This document shows positions 35,540 through 44,731 of a DNA stretch of 64,000 nucleotides, piece after piece (within the stretch, counting starts at the first letter, position 1; every line of letters begins with the position of its first letter). Location: contig CALFXJ010000002.1 in NCBI GenBank assembly GCA_937958105.1, forward strand, positions 55,137 through 119,136, written 5' to 3'. The notes beneath the pieces were generated by a model that made no database searches, had not been told where the DNA came from, and saw only the letters and a program-made list of their open reading frames with translations. The position numbers and the translations under genes are program-made. Origin of the DNA: an uncultured Cellvibrio sp. Lineage in GTDB: Bacteria > Pseudomonadota > Gammaproteobacteria > Pseudomonadales > Cellvibrionaceae.

Positions 35540-37197
35540 AAATTAAAGAAATCAGAATAAAGAACTTCCGCTCTATAAAAGAAGTGGTTGTCAATCCATC
35601 GCGGTTCAATGTCCTGGTTGGCCAAAACAATCATGGCAAATCTAATTTCTTTGAGGCGGTTGAGTGGTTCTACGGTGGTAAAGGCAATATCGATGAGATA
35701 CGTCATTGCGATGCAGAACCCAACGAACATGTAGAAGTTGAGGTCGTCTTCGATGGTGTTCAGGCTGGTATACCCCATATCACTAATGAGGATAACCAAA
35801 AGAAGCTGCTGAATATCCTGGGCTCGTCTGATGAGATGAGAATTAAAAGATCCTCTGAAAGTATCAAAGATCGCCTGTTGTATAACCCAGCAAAGGATGA
35901 ATGGAAAAAGCAACCTATGGGCGCGGATGCAGCATTCAACAATGCAATTCCTCGTTTCGAGTTTATTGAGGCCACTAAAAACTTCAAAGATGTATCGGCC
36001 TATAAAAATACAACGCCAATTGGACAGATGCTTAGCGGACTTGTTGCAGAAACGCTGGAGAAAGACCCGGAGTATCAAGCGTTTGTTACACAGTTCGAAA
36101 AACTGTTTGGCGATCAGGATTCCAAAGTAAGACAGGCTTTGAATAGCCTCAGTAGCTCCGTGTCTGAATACCTTCAAGAGCAATTTCCTGATTGCACAAA
36201 GATCAACTTCAGCGTAACCACACCGGCATTTGATGAGTTTTTGAAAAACTATACTACCGAACTAGACGATGGTGTTGTAACCAAAGCCGATGATAAAGGC
36301 GACGGCATGCAGCGAGCGTTGATGCTATCAATAATCAAAGCGCATGCAGACTTTCGCCGCAACGAGGCTCTTGGCCGATCATTTATTTTCTTTATCGATG
36401 AAGCAGAGCTGCATTTGCATCCAACAGGCCAGCGCCAACTAAAGAAGTCTTTACTCGATTTAACCTCAGAAGATGGTAATGATCAGGTTTTCATGACGAC
36501 TCATTCGTCAGTTATGATTGCCGACGGAGATCAGGATGTGAGTCAGGCATTCTTCAGGGTAAGCAAAGAAGACCGTCAAACCAGCATCAGAAAGATAGGC
36601 AAAACTGAAAAGCATGCAGTGGTTTATGACCTGTTAGGCGGCAGTCCTGCTGACATTCTTCTACCGGCCAATTTCCTTATTGTTGAAGGGCCTTCGGAAG
36701 TGACCTTCTATAGCGAAATTATACGTCGATTTTACAACGATAAGCCCGATATTCATGTTTTACCCGCTAACGGCGATGACGAGGCGCAAAGTCAAAGCAT
36801 GAACGGCTTAAATAAGACTTTTGCACCGCTTAAAGCCAAACCTATATATAAAGATCGTATGGTGATTCTTTGCGACCAGCCAGATCCAGAGAAACTTCCT
36901 CGATTTAATGAATTTAAACGAGAGAATGGGTACTTAGAATATAACGGTCAGTTATTCGTCTTGCCATGTAACGGGTTGGAAGATTATTACCCTGCAACCT
37001 TAATTGAAGTATGCAATCGCACCGATAAAGTAAAAAAATCTCTATGGATGGCTAAAAACATAACGAAAGAGCAGTTTGAAGCAGAAATGCCCGTTATGTT
37101 TTCAGCACTGAATACTTGTTGGGAAAAAGCCTATGTTACTGATCATGGGCCTGAAACCGAATCAATAGAATTAGCTTTGGAAGTAACAGAACAATGA
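35536..37197 (+). CDS. OLD-like ATPase with C-terminal TOPRIM domain
   Basis: About 553 residues. The ABC-type ATPase has Walker A GQNNHGKS (29-36) and Walker B FFIDEAELHLHP (about 285), followed by a D-loop-like stretch and the His switch in VFMTTHSS. From about 380 a TOPRIM domain has LIVEGPSEVTFY, the CDQPDP acidic pair and NGLEDYYP, all features of the overcoming-lysogenisation-defect nucleases. The start overlaps the helicase stop by four bases and its stop overlaps the methyltransferase start by four. It is probably a DNA-binding or nicking partner of the restriction genes. Confidence 0.82.
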   Translation: MKIKEIRIKNFRSIKEVVVNPSRFNVLVGQNNHGKSNFFEAVEWFYGGKGNIDEIRHCDAEPNEHVEVEVVFDGVQAGIPHITNEDNQKKLLNILGSSDEMRIKRSSESIKDRLLYNPAKDEWKKQPMGADAAFNNAIPRFEFIEATKNFKDVSAYKNTTPIGQMLSGLVAETLEKDPEYQAFVTQFEKLFGDQDSKVRQALNSLSSSVSEYLQEQFPDCTKINFSVTTPAFDEFLKNYTTELDDGVVTKADDKGDGMQRALMLSIIKAHADFRRNEALGRSFIFFIDEAELHLHPTGQRQLKKSLLDLTSEDGNDQVFMTTHSSVMIADGDQDVSQAFFRVSKEDRQTSIRKIGKTEKHAVVYDLLGGSPADILLPANFLIVEGPSEVTFYSEIIRRFYNDKPDIHVLPANGDDEAQSQSMNGLNKTFAPLKAKPIYKDRMVILCDQPDPEKLPRFNEFKRENGYLEYNGQLFVLPCNGLEDYYPATLIEVCNRTDKVKKSLWMAKNITKEQFEAEMPVMFSALNTCWEKAYVTDHGPETESIELALEVTEQ

Positions 37198-38765
37198 GCA
37201 AAACAAAACTCGAGCTGACCTGGATAGGTAAAGACAAGCGGCCCAAGCTGGAGCCGCGTATTTTGCTGGAAGACCCAGAGCTTTCCTATCACGCCAGTCA
37301 CAAGGTGTCCGAAAACGATATTTTTGATAACAAGCTGATTTTTGGCGATAACTTGCTTGCACTGAAAGCGTTGGAACAAGAATACACTGGCAAAGTGAAA
37401 TGTATTTATATTGATCCGCCTTATAATACGGGCAACGCTTTTGAACATTACGATGATGGTTTAGAGCATTCATTGTGGCTGTCTTTAATGAGGGACAGGT
37501 TGATCTTGCTGAGAAATCTTTTAAGTGAAGATGGCTTTATATTTGTTCAGATTGATAACAATGAAATGGCATATCTTAAAGTGCTGCTAGATGAAGTTTT
37601 TGGTCGAAACAGGTTTGTAAACGACATAGTTTGGAAACGAAGGGGGGGGAGCGCCAATCCAACCTCTCGCCTTAATAATGTCGTTGATTATATCTTGTGG
37701 TATTCGAAATCCGATTCTTACGCCATCAATCATATATTCAGTTTAGATGATGACAATACCAAGGAATACATTGAAAAAAGGTTTAATAATATTGATGAGA
37801 ATGGACGAAAGTTCATGAAGTCACCAATTCAGAGTCCAAACTATAGACCTAATCTTATTTATGACTACAAAGGCTATAAAACGCCAAAAAAAGGTTATTC
37901 AATCTCTAGGGAAGTTATGGAAAAGTGGGATGCCGAAGGAAAGCTTTGTTTTCCTGATTCAAAGGATAAGAATATAAATAGAAAAATTTATTTGGATGAA
38001 TACAAGGGGCAGCCAGTTGGAAATTTATGGTCGGACATAAAAGTAATAAACCCGATGTCCATAGAGCGAACAACATTCGAAGGCGGTCAAAAGCCGGAAG
38101 CACTTATTGAGCGTGTAATTGCGTTGAGTACTAATCCTGGCGACCTGGTACTTGATTCCTTCGGAGGATCAGGCACCACAGCTGCTGTCGCGCACAAGAT
38201 GGGACGACGCTGGATTATGGTCGAGCTGGGCGAGCATTGTCACACCCATATTATTCCCAGATTGAAGAAAGTCATTGATGGCGAAGACCAAGGCGGCATT
38301 TCAAAATCCGTGAACTGGCAAGGTGGCGGCGGCTTCCGCTACTACAAACTGGCCCCTTCCTTAATCGAATACGATCGCTTCGGTCAACCTGTTATCAATA
38401 AAGAATTCAATGCAGAAATGCTGGCAGAAGCTGTCTGCAAGTTAGAAGGCTTTACCTACGCGCCGTCAGACACGATTTGGTGGCAACACGGCTATTCCAC
38501 GGAAACTGACTTTATCTATGTGACCACCCAAAACCTTTCAGTTGAGCAGCTGGAACAAATCAGCGAAGAGGTGGGTAGCGACAAAACGCTGCTGGTGATG
38601 TGTGGTGCGTTCCGCTGCAAGGCTGATCGTTTTGCCAATCTCACTATCAAAAAGCTGCCCAAGGCCGTGCTGAAGCATTGCGAGTGGGCGCACGATGATT
38701 ACAGTTTGAATGTGCAGAATCTGCCGATGGCGGCACGTGATCCTGAACAAGAAGACCTGTTTTAA
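37194..38765 (+). CDS. mod: Type III-like DNA adenine methyltransferase (Mod)
   Basis: About 523 residues. The catalytic motif DPPYNTG (74-80) comes before the cofactor motif FGGSGTT (about 321), the order of beta-class enzymes such as type III Mod subunits, which make N6-methyladenine. The target recognition region between them (about nt 37620-38080) is visibly more AT-rich than the flanks, as if exchanged. The C-terminal 130 residues lack a known domain. It is coupled by ATGA to the ATPase and followed 15 bases later by the Res gene. Confidence 0.85.
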   Translation: MSKTKLELTWIGKDKRPKLEPRILLEDPELSYHASHKVSENDIFDNKLIFGDNLLALKALEQEYTGKVKCIYIDPPYNTGNAFEHYDDGLEHSLWLSLMRDRLILLRNLLSEDGFIFVQIDNNEMAYLKVLLDEVFGRNRFVNDIVWKRRGGSANPTSRLNNVVDYILWYSKSDSYAINHIFSLDDDNTKEYIEKRFNNIDENGRKFMKSPIQSPNYRPNLIYDYKGYKTPKKGYSISREVMEKWDAEGKLCFPDSKDKNINRKIYLDEYKGQPVGNLWSDIKVINPMSIERTTFEGGQKPEALIERVIALSTNPGDLVLDSFGGSGTTAAVAHKMGRRWIMVELGEHCHTHIIPRLKKVIDGEDQGGISKSVNWQGGGGFRYYKLAPSLIEYDRFGQPVINKEFNAEMLAEAVCKLEGFTYAPSDTIWWQHGYSTETDFIYVTTQNLSVEQLEQISEEVGSDKTLLVMCGAFRCKADRFANLTIKKLPKAVLKHCEWAHDDYSLNVQNLPMAARDPEQEDLF

Positions 38766-38780
38766 GTATTGGAGTAAGAA

Positions 38781-41513
38781 ATGGATACCACAGCCATGAG
38801 CGCTAATAGAAAAAGAGTAATAAATAGCATTTCAGGTCGCTTGAGTTTACGTGCGCCGCAGCGGGAATCACTGGAAGCACTTGCCAAAGCCATTGACGCA
38901 ACGGATGACAGACTGCTAGACCCAAAGCACGATGTACCTGCATTGCTGGAAACATTAAAAGCTGAATTTCCTACATTGGAAGATTTCGAGCGGGACTTTC
39001 CATCGCTCTGTTTTGCGCTGGCAACCGGTGTCGGTAAAACCCGCCTGATGGGTGCCTTTATCAGCTATTTGCATTTGGCACACGGAATTAAAAACTTTTT
39101 TGTATTGGCACCCAACCTGACTATCTATGAAAAGCTGATTGCCGATTTCAGCCCCGGTACACCCAAGTATGTATTCAAAGGCATTGCCGAGTTCGCCGCT
39201 TATCCGCCAGAAGTGATTACCGGTGATAACTACGAACAACGTGGCGCTCAGGTCATGGGCGACATTCTCTCGAATGTGCGGGTGAATGTATTCAACATAT
39301 CCAAAATCAACTCGGAAGTTCGTGGCGGTAAAGCACCGCGCATTAAACGGTTGTCAGAGTATCTGGGTGACAGCTATTTCAGCTATCTCGCTGGCTTGCC
39401 AGACTTGGTTCTGCTGATGGATGAATCACATCGCTACCGCGCAAGTGCAGGCGTAAAGGCTCTGAACGAACTTAACCCAATCTTGGGCCTTGAGTTAACC
39501 GCGACGCCGCAAGTTGAAGCGGGCAGCAAGACCATCCCTTTTAAAAATGTGGTAGTGGACTATCCCTTGGCCCGCGCCATGGAAGACGGGTTCGTTAAAG
39601 AACCCGCCGTAGTAACGCAACGCAACTTCGACCCTAGCAAGTACAGTAAAGAAGACCTGGAAGAGATCAAGTTAAAAGATGGCATCCGTTTGCACGAAGC
39701 GACCAAGGTAGAACTGATCACCTACGCCCATGAGAACGACACCCGCATCGTTAAGCCCTTTATGCTTGTCATTGCGCGTGATACAACTCATGCGAAAGCC
39801 CTGAAAGAAAAACTCGAAGCGATATTTGACGGAAAATACGCAGGCAAAGTCATTCAGGTGGATAGCAGTAGCAAAGAAGAAGAAACCGTACAAGCGCTAT
39901 TGAACGTCGAAAGTAGCGACGAGCCTACCGAGATCGTTATTCACGTAAATATGCTGAAGGAGGGCTGGGATGTGACCAACCTCTACACCATCGTTCCTCT
40001 GCGTGCCGCCAATGCCAAAACGCTGGTAGAGCAAACCATTGGTCGGGGCTTGCGTTTGCCTTACGGAAAACGCACTGGCGTGGAGCCAGTGGACCGTTTA
40101 AGCATTGTGGCTCACGATCGATTTCAGGATATTATCGATGAGGCGAACAAAGAAGATAGCGTACTAAGAAAGCTCAAATTCATCGAAGTAGATTTCGAAG
40201 AGGAGCAAGGAAAAGAGAACTTTCAAATCAGCTCTAATATAGAGTCTCAAATTTTTGGTGGTGACACCAAAGGTAGTGCTGGCACTACCTATAAACCTAC
40301 AACACAAGAGAAACCGCTCTTTGTTTCTGAGCCAGAAAAGAAAGCTGCCAGCGCTGCGCTGGCTGTTATCAAGCAATATCAATCCAAACCTGAGCAGGCA
40401 CCAACAAGCCAGGCTCTTCATTCAAAAGAGGTACAACAGCAGATTATTGCAGCGGTTAAAGAGCACCTCACCCAAGGCCAGCAGTCGCTGTTAGAGGATG
40501 AAGAGCAGATTGATATTGCCGATGTGGTCGCCAAAACAACGGCGTTGGTTGTCGATAACACTATCGATATTCCACGCATTATCGTAACACCCAAAGGAAC
40601 CGTAACCAGTGGCTACCATGCCTTTTCACTCGATGTGTCGGGCATCAAAGGTCTCAAACCACAAGAGCGTTCGCTGGTAAGCCAGAGCCTGCAAACCAAT
40701 GAACAAACGGAGATTGGTGAAGGGGATTCCGGCAACTATGAACCAATCAAAGAAAACTACATCCTCAAAAAGCTGTTCGACTACGACGATATCCCCTACG
40801 ACGAGCATGCCGAGTTGTTGTATGACTTAGCAAAGCAAGCCGTTGAATGTTTGAGTGCCGTAAATGATGAAAAGGATGTGGAAAACATTCTTCAGAATCA
40901 AAGCGATGTTGTTGCCCGACTGATTCACGCCCAAATGGATAAGCACTTTTATGAAGAAGCGACCGAGTATGATGTAGAGGTGCGCAGTGGTTTCACCACG
41001 CTGAAAGAGTGCTCCTACACGGCAGCACAAGGTCAAGATGTTAAAAACTATCGCGATACCGTGACTGAAGTCAGCAAAATCAAGCAAATGCTTTTTGGCG
41101 GTTTCAAAAAATGCCTTTATCCGATACAGAAGTTCGATTCTGACACCGAACGACGTTTCGCTATTATCCTGGAGCGTGATGCGATCAAATGGTTTAAGCC
41201 AGCCAAAGGGCAGTTCAAAATGTACTACAAAAAGGGTACCGAACACCCAGAATATGTGCCCGACTTCATTGTCGAGACCAGTGATTACATTCTCATGGTT
41301 GAGACTAAGAGTGCTCAGCATAAAAACGAGGATGGCAATTGGAATGATGAAGTGTCAGAAAAAGCAAAATCAGGGGTTAAGTGGTGCGTTAACGCGTCTA
41401 CCTACCTGAAAGCTAATGGCGGGAAGGAGTGGAAGTATCTTTTGATCCCTCATGACGAGGTAAAGGAAGCGAATACTTTGAATAGCTATATCAGTAAATT
41501 TGAGCGGGAATGA
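38781..41513 (+). CDS. res: Type III restriction-like helicase-nuclease (Res)
   Basis: About 910 residues. The helicase core has Walker A ATGVGKTRL (81-89), DESHRYRA in place of the DEAH box, LTATPQVEAG, and TIGRGLRLPYG with arginine fingers. The C-terminus carries a PD-(D/E)xK nuclease: YVPDFIVETSD (about 826) then MVETKSAQ (about 841). This matches type III Res subunits, which need Mod for target recognition. GGAG lies seven bases before the ATG. It ends the operon at a strong bidirectional terminator. Confidence 0.88.
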   Translation: MDTTAMSANRKRVINSISGRLSLRAPQRESLEALAKAIDATDDRLLDPKHDVPALLETLKAEFPTLEDFERDFPSLCFALATGVGKTRLMGAFISYLHLAHGIKNFFVLAPNLTIYEKLIADFSPGTPKYVFKGIAEFAAYPPEVITGDNYEQRGAQVMGDILSNVRVNVFNISKINSEVRGGKAPRIKRLSEYLGDSYFSYLAGLPDLVLLMDESHRYRASAGVKALNELNPILGLELTATPQVEAGSKTIPFKNVVVDYPLARAMEDGFVKEPAVVTQRNFDPSKYSKEDLEEIKLKDGIRLHEATKVELITYAHENDTRIVKPFMLVIARDTTHAKALKEKLEAIFDGKYAGKVIQVDSSSKEEETVQALLNVESSDEPTEIVIHVNMLKEGWDVTNLYTIVPLRAANAKTLVEQTIGRGLRLPYGKRTGVEPVDRLSIVAHDRFQDIIDEANKEDSVLRKLKFIEVDFEEEQGKENFQISSNIESQIFGGDTKGSAGTTYKPTTQEKPLFVSEPEKKAASAALAVIKQYQSKPEQAPTSQALHSKEVQQQIIAAVKEHLTQGQQSLLEDEEQIDIADVVAKTTALVVDNTIDIPRIIVTPKGTVTSGYHAFSLDVSGIKGLKPQERSLVSQSLQTNEQTEIGEGDSGNYEPIKENYILKKLFDYDDIPYDEHAELLYDLAKQAVECLSAVNDEKDVENILQNQSDVVARLIHAQMDKHFYEEATEYDVEVRSGFTTLKECSYTAAQGQDVKNYRDTVTEVSKIKQMLFGGFKKCLYPIQKFDSDTERRFAIILERDAIKWFKPAKGQFKMYYKKGTEHPEYVPDFIVETSDYILMVETKSAQHKNEDGNWNDEVSEKAKSGVKWCVNASTYLKANGGKEWKYLLIPHDEVKEANTLNSYISKFERE

Positions 41514-41519
41514 CAAACA

Positions 41520-41557
41520 CCCAGCCTGAACTCAATAGCGTTTCAGGCTGGGCTTTT
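41520..41557. terminator. Terminator between Res and the ImmA gene
   Basis: CCCAGCCTGAA (41520-41530) pairs with TTCAGGCTGGG (41542-41552), followed by CTTTT. It separates convergent genes, so it may serve both. Confidence 0.88.
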
Positions 41558-41592
41558 CTCAAGTGATTCTCAAATGGGATAGCACATTCATT

Positions 41593-42756
41593 TCATTTGA
41601 CAAGGTGCAAGTTAGGTTTCGCTTTTGGCGCGGTCGAGGCCTGCGATTTTCCATTGAGCGCATTAAGCATCAAACCAAAAGTAAGCTCATCCAGCTCCTC
41701 CGGCTGGATGAGCAGTTCTCTCGCAACATCGGCTTTGGAAATACCATCTTCTCGCAGACTCGCGAATACTTTCTTGAGCACTTGCGATGTTTCAAAAGGT
41801 GAAGGTTCCGGCTCATGATCCCGCCCTAGTTTGGCCAGATCAATGCATAGCGTTCGATAGGTCCAGTCGGTTGTCAGGCTGAGCGAGTGTAGCCGGTAGT
41901 TAAGTGCGGCAGCAGACACATTCCAGTACTTTTTATGGGAGATGAGGCTTTTTAAAGTCGCCGATCTTGGCGCATTGGCCAGAACACTCCTACGCGGCAT
42001 TAAAAAGGCCGACGCGAAGGCATTTGCTTCTTTCTCCGCTTCTTGCCCTTGGGGAGCACCGTGACGATGCATAACCAGGTGGCCAAGCTCATGTGCCGCA
42101 TCAAAACGGCAACGTTCCGCTGTTTTCTTGGTGTTGAGAAATACAAAAGGAATGTCACCATACCACATGGAAAAGGCGTCAACTTCTCTGGCATCAACAG
42201 ATAGCGAGAAGACACGCACACCCTTAGCCTCAAGCAATGCGATCATGTTTTTGATTGGAAGCTCACCTAAATCCCAGTAGCGGCGAAGCATTTCAGCGGC
42301 CGCTTCCGGGTCATTGCCATGGCTCCCGCTTGGATATTGGTCTCCTTCAGACGATTGCTGACCTTTATCGGTTTTTGCCCTTTCATCCAAAGAGATTCTG
42401 TAATCCTCTGGAAAATCTGGCGTAGGCAAATCAAATTTGTTTTCGATCCATTGGTTCAGAAGTAACGCAACAGATCCCGCAGAAAGCGCAATGTCTCTTT
42501 GGGCAGCAGTCATTTTGGTAAGCGCACGAAAGCTAGCCACCTCGACGGGCAGCTCTTCTACGTCATCAGCAAAGAAAAATTCGACCGGAAAACGAAGTGC
42601 GTTCGCGATCTTTTCAATAGTCTGGCTTTCAGGCACGGTTTGACCGCTCTCATAAGCAGTAATCGACCGGTCTGTTACACCCACTTCTTTCGCCAATGCC
42701 CGCTTTGTTAGCCCTCGTCGCTTTCGCGCGAGAGCAAAACGAGTATTGTTAAACAT
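41593..42756 (-). CDS. XRE regulator fused to ImmA/IrrE metallopeptidase
   Basis: About 387 residues. The N-terminus is a Cro/C1 helix-turn-helix (RGLTKRALAKEVGVTDRSITAYE). The centre is a zinc peptidase with the HExxH motif as DAAHELGHLVMH and a third ligand region QEAEKEANAFASAFLMPR. ImmA and IrrE cut or activate repressors in mobile elements and stress control. It starts one base after the stop of the 207-residue gene, so the two act together. Confidence 0.85.
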   Translation of the reverse strand: MFNNTRFALARKRRGLTKRALAKEVGVTDRSITAYESGQTVPESQTIEKIANALRFPVEFFFADDVEELPVEVASFRALTKMTAAQRDIALSAGSVALLLNQWIENKFDLPTPDFPEDYRISLDERAKTDKGQQSSEGDQYPSGSHGNDPEAAAEMLRRYWDLGELPIKNMIALLEAKGVRVFSLSVDAREVDAFSMWYGDIPFVFLNTKKTAERCRFDAAHELGHLVMHRHGAPQGQEAEKEANAFASAFLMPRRSVLANAPRSATLKSLISHKKYWNVSAAALNYRLHSLSLTTDWTYRTLCIDLAKLGRDHEPEPSPFETSQVLKKVFASLREDGISKADVARELLIQPEELDELTFGLMLNALNGKSQASTAPKAKPNLHLVK

Positions 42757-42757
42757 G

Positions 42758-43381
42758 TTATGCCTTCTTCTTGATAGGTACTTCTATATCTGGCAAATCA
42801 GGTGCTTGAATTTCGATTGAGTCATCATCCAACGGCATGCTCGGTAAAATAATGCGTTCTTTCCAGCCATTGATCTTGCCATTAGATATGCTGGATGGCA
42901 GTGAGAGCTCGCAACGCACCTCATCAGTACCCAAGTGCATCAGCAATACCCACGTTGTAAGGCCTTGAACATCTTCAATTGCAGGTAATAGCTCACTGAA
43001 CATGTCCAGCTGATTGTTTGTTTCAACGGCCTCAGCCGTGTTCACACCCTTAGGGCACTTATTTGAAGGCGTCGCTCCGATCATGCCGGTTGCTTCATCG
43101 CCAGTAGTAACGACAATGGCCAAACCTGCTTTCTGGTTTACCGATAGTTCGTAGTTGCCTTTATCCTCTTTGACCCAACCATGGGGGATAAGCTGTTCTC
43201 TCAACACGGCTACGGCTTCTGCCCACATAAAGAACCCGCGGGCTATTCTTGGGTGATTACTCGTTGTGCGCGATCGTAAAAGGTAACCTTGCCATACAGA
43301 CTCTGTCAGCGCTGCCATCGGAATACCCAGCTGGGATAACCGATCCAGGGCATTTTCTTCAGTGTGTAGTTGGTCGTTCAT
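42758..43381 (-). CDS. Unknown protein paired with the ImmA/IrrE gene
   Basis: About 207 residues that I do not recognise. It has no signal peptide or membrane helix. The C-terminus is Pro/Asp-rich (LPDIEVPIKKKA). GGAG precedes the ATG. It is the first gene of a two-gene unit with the XRE-ImmA peptidase. Such upstream partners could be a substrate or antitoxin, but that is inference from position only. Confidence 0.6.
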   Translation of the reverse strand: MNDQLHTEENALDRLSQLGIPMAALTESVWQGYLLRSRTTSNHPRIARGFFMWAEAVAVLREQLIPHGWVKEDKGNYELSVNQKAGLAIVVTTGDEATGMIGATPSNKCPKGVNTAEAVETNNQLDMFSELLPAIEDVQGLTTWVLLMHLGTDEVRCELSLPSSISNGKINGWKERIILPSMPLDDDSIEIQAPDLPDIEVPIKKKA

Positions 43382-43484
43382 TCAGCCGTCTCCGGGATAA
43401 AGCTTCAGTCTTCCGGTTTTTATACCTCAAATGAGGGAGAAAAACAAGAAGAGCCTTCATCCTACCCCTGGATCTACTGGTAGA

Positions 43485-44294
43485 TTACCCGGCTCCCACC
43501 TGTAACACCCCGTAGGCGGTCTGAATGGCATTTTTCAACACCCACTTGGGCAAGCCGGTTTCTTCCTTTAGAACCCGATACGCCTCTTTACGGGATCGGG
43601 TATGGTCAGCATAGCGGTCGCCGATAAAGAACTGGAGTGCCGCAGCCTGGGCACGGTACCGCCTGACCAACTGCTCCCGCTTTTGGTAAGCCTGCGATTT
43701 CTCAACCACCTGCCGCACCAGGCTCGGAAACCGGTATTCCATGTAACCCACCGACACGTTTGCCAACCTTGCCCGGCGCTTCAGGCTTGGTGGGATCGGC
43801 TGCGCTTCGATGATCGCTACTATCTTTTGGTATTCCTGCTTGTGATTCCTGACGACTTTCTTATGCGGTTTGATCTGAGTAGGCAGCTCTTTTAGCGTCG
43901 AAGGTTTATAGGGCAACTGTATCGCTCGGTAGTTGGAAGACAGTAGGTCATAGAGCGATACATTCAGCAGGTAAGCCAATCGCCTCATGGTGATCAGTCG
44001 CCAGAACCTATGTTGATTGCGTGCATACTCAGCCATCAAGAGCTTAAGATCAGGCGGCATGCTGTCATCTGATTTCATGCTCTCCGTGAATTCATTCAAC
44101 AGGTCAGCGACAAACATCTTGCAAGAACCAAAGCTCGTCTCGCTTTGGCCTGCCCGAGCAGCCTTCGAGAATACGTCTAGCAGGTCATGAGCCATGCACG
44201 CCCATGATGGCTGTATATCATCAGCAGTCAGGGTTTTCGCCCTTTCTGCCAACGAATGTCCACACTTCCCACACCAGCAAGGAATAAAAAATGA
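43485..44294 (-). pseudogene. TniQ/TnsD-like remnant, 5' truncated
   Basis: The open frame runs from just after a stop at 44295 and lacks an ATG at its upstream end; the first available start is TTG 44252. Its first residues are IPCWCGKCGHSLAER, which looks like the second half of a TniQ zinc ribbon, followed by a helical region (RRLAYLLNVSLYDLL) and a C-terminal part (SLKRRARLANVSVGYMEYRFPSL) like TnsD-type targeting proteins. The missing N-terminus suggests a broken transposition gene at the right edge of the island. Assignment is moderate. Confidence 0.5.
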
Positions 44295-44731
44295 TTAAAA
44301 AATCTTCCCTAAGCGCATCTCAGTTGAATTCGAAATTTTTTACAACAGCCAAACCCCTACAAGAAGTCTTAAGCGTTTAGTCATCGTTGAATTTAGGAAA
44401 CGAAGAAAATTCATTAGTAAAAAATTCATTTTTTCGTCCCGGCACTACCTTACCGCTGTTTTTAAAACCGTGACAAAATTCCTCTTTCAAACAACATATC
44501 TTCATAACCAAATTGCACTAATAGTTTATTTGACTATATACATATAGTTCTATTGACAATATATGCGCGCCGCTCCTAAATAGCCTACTTCAGGACGTCA
44601 TACAGGGTTTAACAATAATCATGACGCTTGAAACAACAGCACCTGTTTGCAATGAACAGGAGAGCCTACCAACAACCTCTCCTCCTCTAAGGCGGTATTG
44701 GTTGAGAGGGCAAAAAGCATGGAGATCAATA
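44295..44731 (+). promoter_or_regulatory. AT-rich gap with the xylanase promoter
   Basis: No gene is seen in this AT-rich stretch. TTGACA (44553-44558) and TAAATA (44577-44582), 18 bases apart, form a good promoter about 150 bases before the xylanase start. The leader has an open frame from 44621 joined to the xylanase, but it is unlike a secreted N-terminus, and an internal ATG has a good ribosome site. Confidence 0.55.

Noticed and set aside
35179..36183. Minus-strand open frame of 334 codons
   Set aside because: It runs antisense across the helicase end and ATPase start, both with clear motifs, and has a Ser-rich low-complexity end.
31987..44731. Integrase gene or a duplicated tRNA end marking an integrated element
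   Set aside because: Neither was found by reading both strands of this region.
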